DNA of 42,525 nt from Limivicinus sp963617275 (GTDB lineage: Bacteria > Bacillota > Clostridia > Oscillospirales > Oscillospiraceae), in assembly GCA_963617275.1 (NCBI GenBank), contig CAVENX010000017.1:1-42525 (forward strand). The letters are read 5' to 3'. The translations under genes and the position numbers were made by a program. The notes under the pieces were generated by a model, which did no database searches, had not been told where the DNA came from, and was given only the letters and a program-made list of their open reading frames with translations. Below, piece after piece: positions 40,644-42,525 of the stretch (position 1 is the first letter of the stretch; every line of letters begins with the position of its first letter).

Positions 40644-41528
40644 ATGGATAGAATAATCAGAGCCACCGCCGGCGGCGGTTACATAAAAATGGCTGTGATA
40701 GACGCACGCGGCACGGTAGAAACGGCGCGTCAGATACACGGCTGCACCCCTACCGCCTGCGCCGCTCTTGGGCGTACCCTGTGCGCCGCGTCGCTCATGG
40801 GTGAGATGATGAAGGAGGAGAACGCCTCCCTCACTATTCGCGTCAACGGCGGCGGTCCGATAGGCAGCATTGTCGCCGTGTCGGATTCCAAGGGCTTTGT
40901 CCGCGGCTATGTTGGCAATGCGCTCGTCGATCTTCCGCTCAGAAGCGACGGGAAGCTTGACGTAGGCGGTGCGGTAGGGCATGACGGCATGCTCACCGTC
41001 AGCCGTGATATAGGCCTCAAAGAGCCGTACATCGGTTCGGTTGAGCTTGTCAGCGGCGAGATCGCAGAGGATATCACATCATATCTGCTTGAGAGCGAGC
41101 AAGTGCCGTCTGCCTGCGCCTTGGGCGTGCTGGTGGATACCGACCGCTCAGTAAAAGCTGCCGGCGGCTTCATCGTCCAGCTCATGCCCGATGCGGACAA
41201 AAAGCTCATCGACACGCTGGAGGAAAACATCTTCATGATGGATCAGCTTACGACCGTTCTCAGTGAGGACGGAGCGAAGGCTCTTTTCGCGCAGGTATTG
41301 AAGGGGCTTGAGCACCACATAGTCGGCGAGACGGAGATCGGCTACCGCTGTCCCTGCTCAAAGGAGCGTGTCGAACAGGCGCTTGGATGTATCGAAAGAT
41401 CAGAGCTTGAGGAGCTTATAGCAGAGGGCAGGGATATCGAGGTCTCCTGCCAGTTCTGCGACAGAAAGTACAGCTTCTCCCCTGCTGAGCTTATCGCACT
41501 CAAGGATAAAACAGACAAGGCCGACTGA
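40644..41528 (+). CDS. hslO: Redox-regulated chaperone Hsp33
   Basis: Hsp33 is a holdase chaperone that is switched on by oxidative unfolding. The 294 residues match the family in length. The N-terminal core has RATAGGGYIKMAVIDARG, GRTLCAASLMGEMMK and IRVNGGGPIGSIVAVSD. The C-terminal zinc redox switch is intact with Cys236 and Cys238 in CPC and Cys269 and Cys272 in CQFC. AAGAGG lies before the ATG. It has its own promoter at 40358 and a long leader filled by a repeat element. It is divergent from the RHH-clpB unit, so two protein-quality-control loci share this intergenic region. The HAD phosphatase gene follows 49 bases later. Confidence 0.96.
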   Translation: MDRIIRATAGGGYIKMAVIDARGTVETARQIHGCTPTACAALGRTLCAASLMGEMMKEENASLTIRVNGGGPIGSIVAVSDSKGFVRGYVGNALVDLPLRSDGKLDVGGAVGHDGMLTVSRDIGLKEPYIGSVELVSGEIAEDITSYLLESEQVPSACALGVLVDTDRSVKAAGGFIVQLMPDADKKLIDTLEENIFMMDQLTTVLSEDGAKALFAQVLKGLEHHIVGETEIGYRCPCSKERVEQALGCIERSELEELIAEGRDIEVSCQFCDRKYSFSPAELIALKDKTDKAD

Positions 41529-41577
41529 CGCCTCTAATTTTATGGGAGAGAATAATTGCAGCAAAAGGAGGAATAAG

Positions 41578-42378
41578 ATGCTTAATTTTAATGAGAAAAA
41601 AGGCTTTATATGCGATATGGACGGTGTTATATACCATGGCAACCAGATTTTGCCCGGTGTACCCGAATTTATACAGTGGCTCAAAGATGAAAAGAAGGAA
41701 TATCTTTTTCTGACAAACAACAGCGGCTGTACCCGCAAGGAGCTTCAGCAGAAGCTTTCGCGCCTCGGACTTGACGTTCCGGAGGAGCATTTCTACACAA
41801 GTGCACTTGCAACGGCCGCTTTTATAAAGGATCAGGCGCCCGGCTGTTCCGCATATGTCATAGGCGAGGCGGGACTGCTCAACGCTCTTTACGATGTCGG
41901 CGTTACCATGAACGAGGTCGATCCCGATTACGTTATCATCGGCGAGGGCAAGGCGTATTCTCTTGACTCCCTTACAAAGGCGACAAACCTCGTTCTCAAG
42001 GGTGCAAAGCTCATCGGGGCAAATTCCGATGTCTCCGGCCCTATTGAGCACGGCATCGCCCCCGCCTGCCGCGCACTCGTCGCGCCTATCGAGATGGCGA
42101 CCGGCAAGGAAGCATACTACTGCGGCAAGCCCAACCCCCTCATGATGCGCACCGGCCTTAAAATTCTGGGTTGCCACTCCGCTGAAGCGGTAATGGTGGG
42201 CGACAGGATGGATACCGATGTCATATCCGGTCTTGAGGCAGGTATGTCCACGGTTCTTGTAATGTCGGGCATTTCCACGCGTGAGACGCTGGATCACTAC
42301 GCCTACCGTCCCTCGATCGTGCTCAACGGCGTCGGGGACATTGTCACGGAAGCCAAAAAGCAGGCGGTCATGCACTGA
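41578..42378 (+). CDS. HAD-IIA family phosphatase, NagD-like
   Basis: A 266-residue HAD-superfamily phosphatase of the NagD/AraL class. Catalytic residues are visible: the nucleophile and acid in DMDGV (Asp13, Asp15), LTNNSG (motif II), GKPNPLM (motif III lysine) and VGDRMDTD (motif IV). The type IIA cap lies between motifs II and III. Substrates in this class include sugar phosphates, glycerol phosphate and nucleotides; the one here is unknown. I chose ATG at 41578 with AAAGGAGG eight bases upstream; an in-frame ATG at 41542 precedes that site. It is probably co-transcribed with hslO and ends at a clear terminator. Confidence 0.92.
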   Translation: MLNFNEKKGFICDMDGVIYHGNQILPGVPEFIQWLKDEKKEYLFLTNNSGCTRKELQQKLSRLGLDVPEEHFYTSALATAAFIKDQAPGCSAYVIGEAGLLNALYDVGVTMNEVDPDYVIIGEGKAYSLDSLTKATNLVLKGAKLIGANSDVSGPIEHGIAPACRALVAPIEMATGKEAYYCGKPNPLMMRTGLKILGCHSAEAVMVGDRMDTDVISGLEAGMSTVLVMSGISTRETLDHYAYRPSIVLNGVGDIVTEAKKQAVMH

Positions 42379-42392
42379 TATGTAATACATAC

Positions 42393-42430
42393 AAAAACGC
42401 TCAGAGTCTGAGACGGCTCTGAGCGTTTTT
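42393..42430 (+). terminator. Terminator after nagD-like gene
   Basis: A 14-bp perfect stem, AAAAACGCTCAGAG (42393-42406) with CTCTGAGCGTTTTT (42417-42430). It ends exactly where the next repeat copy begins. Confidence 0.9.
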
Positions 42431-42525
42431 CAGCTTGTCAAAGAAGCAAGCTTCTTTGACAAAAGGGGCAGCACTGCGCTCTGTGCCTCGGTTGTTCGCC
42501 GCAGGCGAACAATTCGACACTCGCT
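42431..42525. repeat. Dispersed hairpin-rich repeat, copy cut by window end
   Basis: Collinear with 40419-40515 over about 95 bases, including the shared CACTGCGCTCTGTGCCTCGG block. Hairpins 1 and 2 are both kept by paired changes: GC/GC replaces CC/GG, and TTCGCC/GGCGAA replaces TCCGCC/GGCGGA. It continues past the window edge. Confidence 0.8.

Noticed and set aside
1..42525. CRISPR array, insertion sequence, prophage or integrase
   Set aside because: No regularly spaced repeats and no transposase, integrase or phage structural genes were found on either strand.

Overview
The window looks like a piece of a Clostridia chromosome, most likely from an Oscillospiraceae-type gut anaerobe. The evidence is the strong AGGAGG-type ribosome binding sites, sigma-A promoters of the TTGACA-17-TATAAT kind, a PolA with a degenerate proofreading domain, a zinc-finger adenylate kinase, a glycyl radical enzyme and many short intrinsic terminators. 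The taxonomic call is inference; no marker gene in the window settles it.

Layout. 1-1550: two AT-rich genes of unknown function, the first with a HEPN-like motif, abutting a tRNA-Pro(UGG) on the minus strand. 1840-1965: a promoter, a long-stem hairpin and a T run that look like a small RNA gene. 2091-8929: housekeeping block uvrB-polA-rimI (overlapping), then tsaD and a RadC-type gene. 9172-10701: a helical-bundle protein and two GNAT acetyltransferases on the minus strand. 10952-14180: a secreted 5'-nucleotidase and a phosphohexomutase. 14275-20377: a sugar-type ABC importer (UgpB/A/E-like) plus a metallo-beta-lactamase-fold hydrolase, divergent from an unusual regulator in which a LacI repressor is fused to a complete solute-binding-protein domain. 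20488-24201: a TetR repressor, transcribed from a promoter that implies a leaderless mRNA, divergent from a copper cassette. That cassette holds a membrane protein, a CopA-like P-type ATPase lacking its nucleotide-binding domain, and an HMA-UreH fusion. Three copies of one operator lie between repressor and cassette. 24358-24515: a second small RNA candidate.

24662-26179: a CYTH-like protein paired with a Ppx/GppA phosphatase. 26228-30220: a tripartite tricarboxylate transporter (TctC-TctB-TctA) followed by adenylate kinase. 30348-32265: two tandem MgtC/SapB-family proteins and an unknown small protein. 32330-36817: an orphan glycyl radical enzyme divergent from a ROK kinase and an unrecognised protein, with a repeated operator-like word in the shared control region. 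36891-40157: clpB behind a ribbon-helix-helix protein gene. 40644-42378: hslO (Hsp33) and a NagD-like HAD phosphatase.

A dispersed repeat with paired hairpins occurs in front of hslO and again at the right edge, with compensatory changes in two stems; a shorter relative lies after the radC-type gene. The most unusual items are the LacI/solute-binding-protein fusion, the copper ATPase without an N domain, the two small-RNA candidates, the shared control region of the orphan glycyl radical enzyme, and the covarying repeat. No CRISPR array, transposase, integrase or phage gene was seen.
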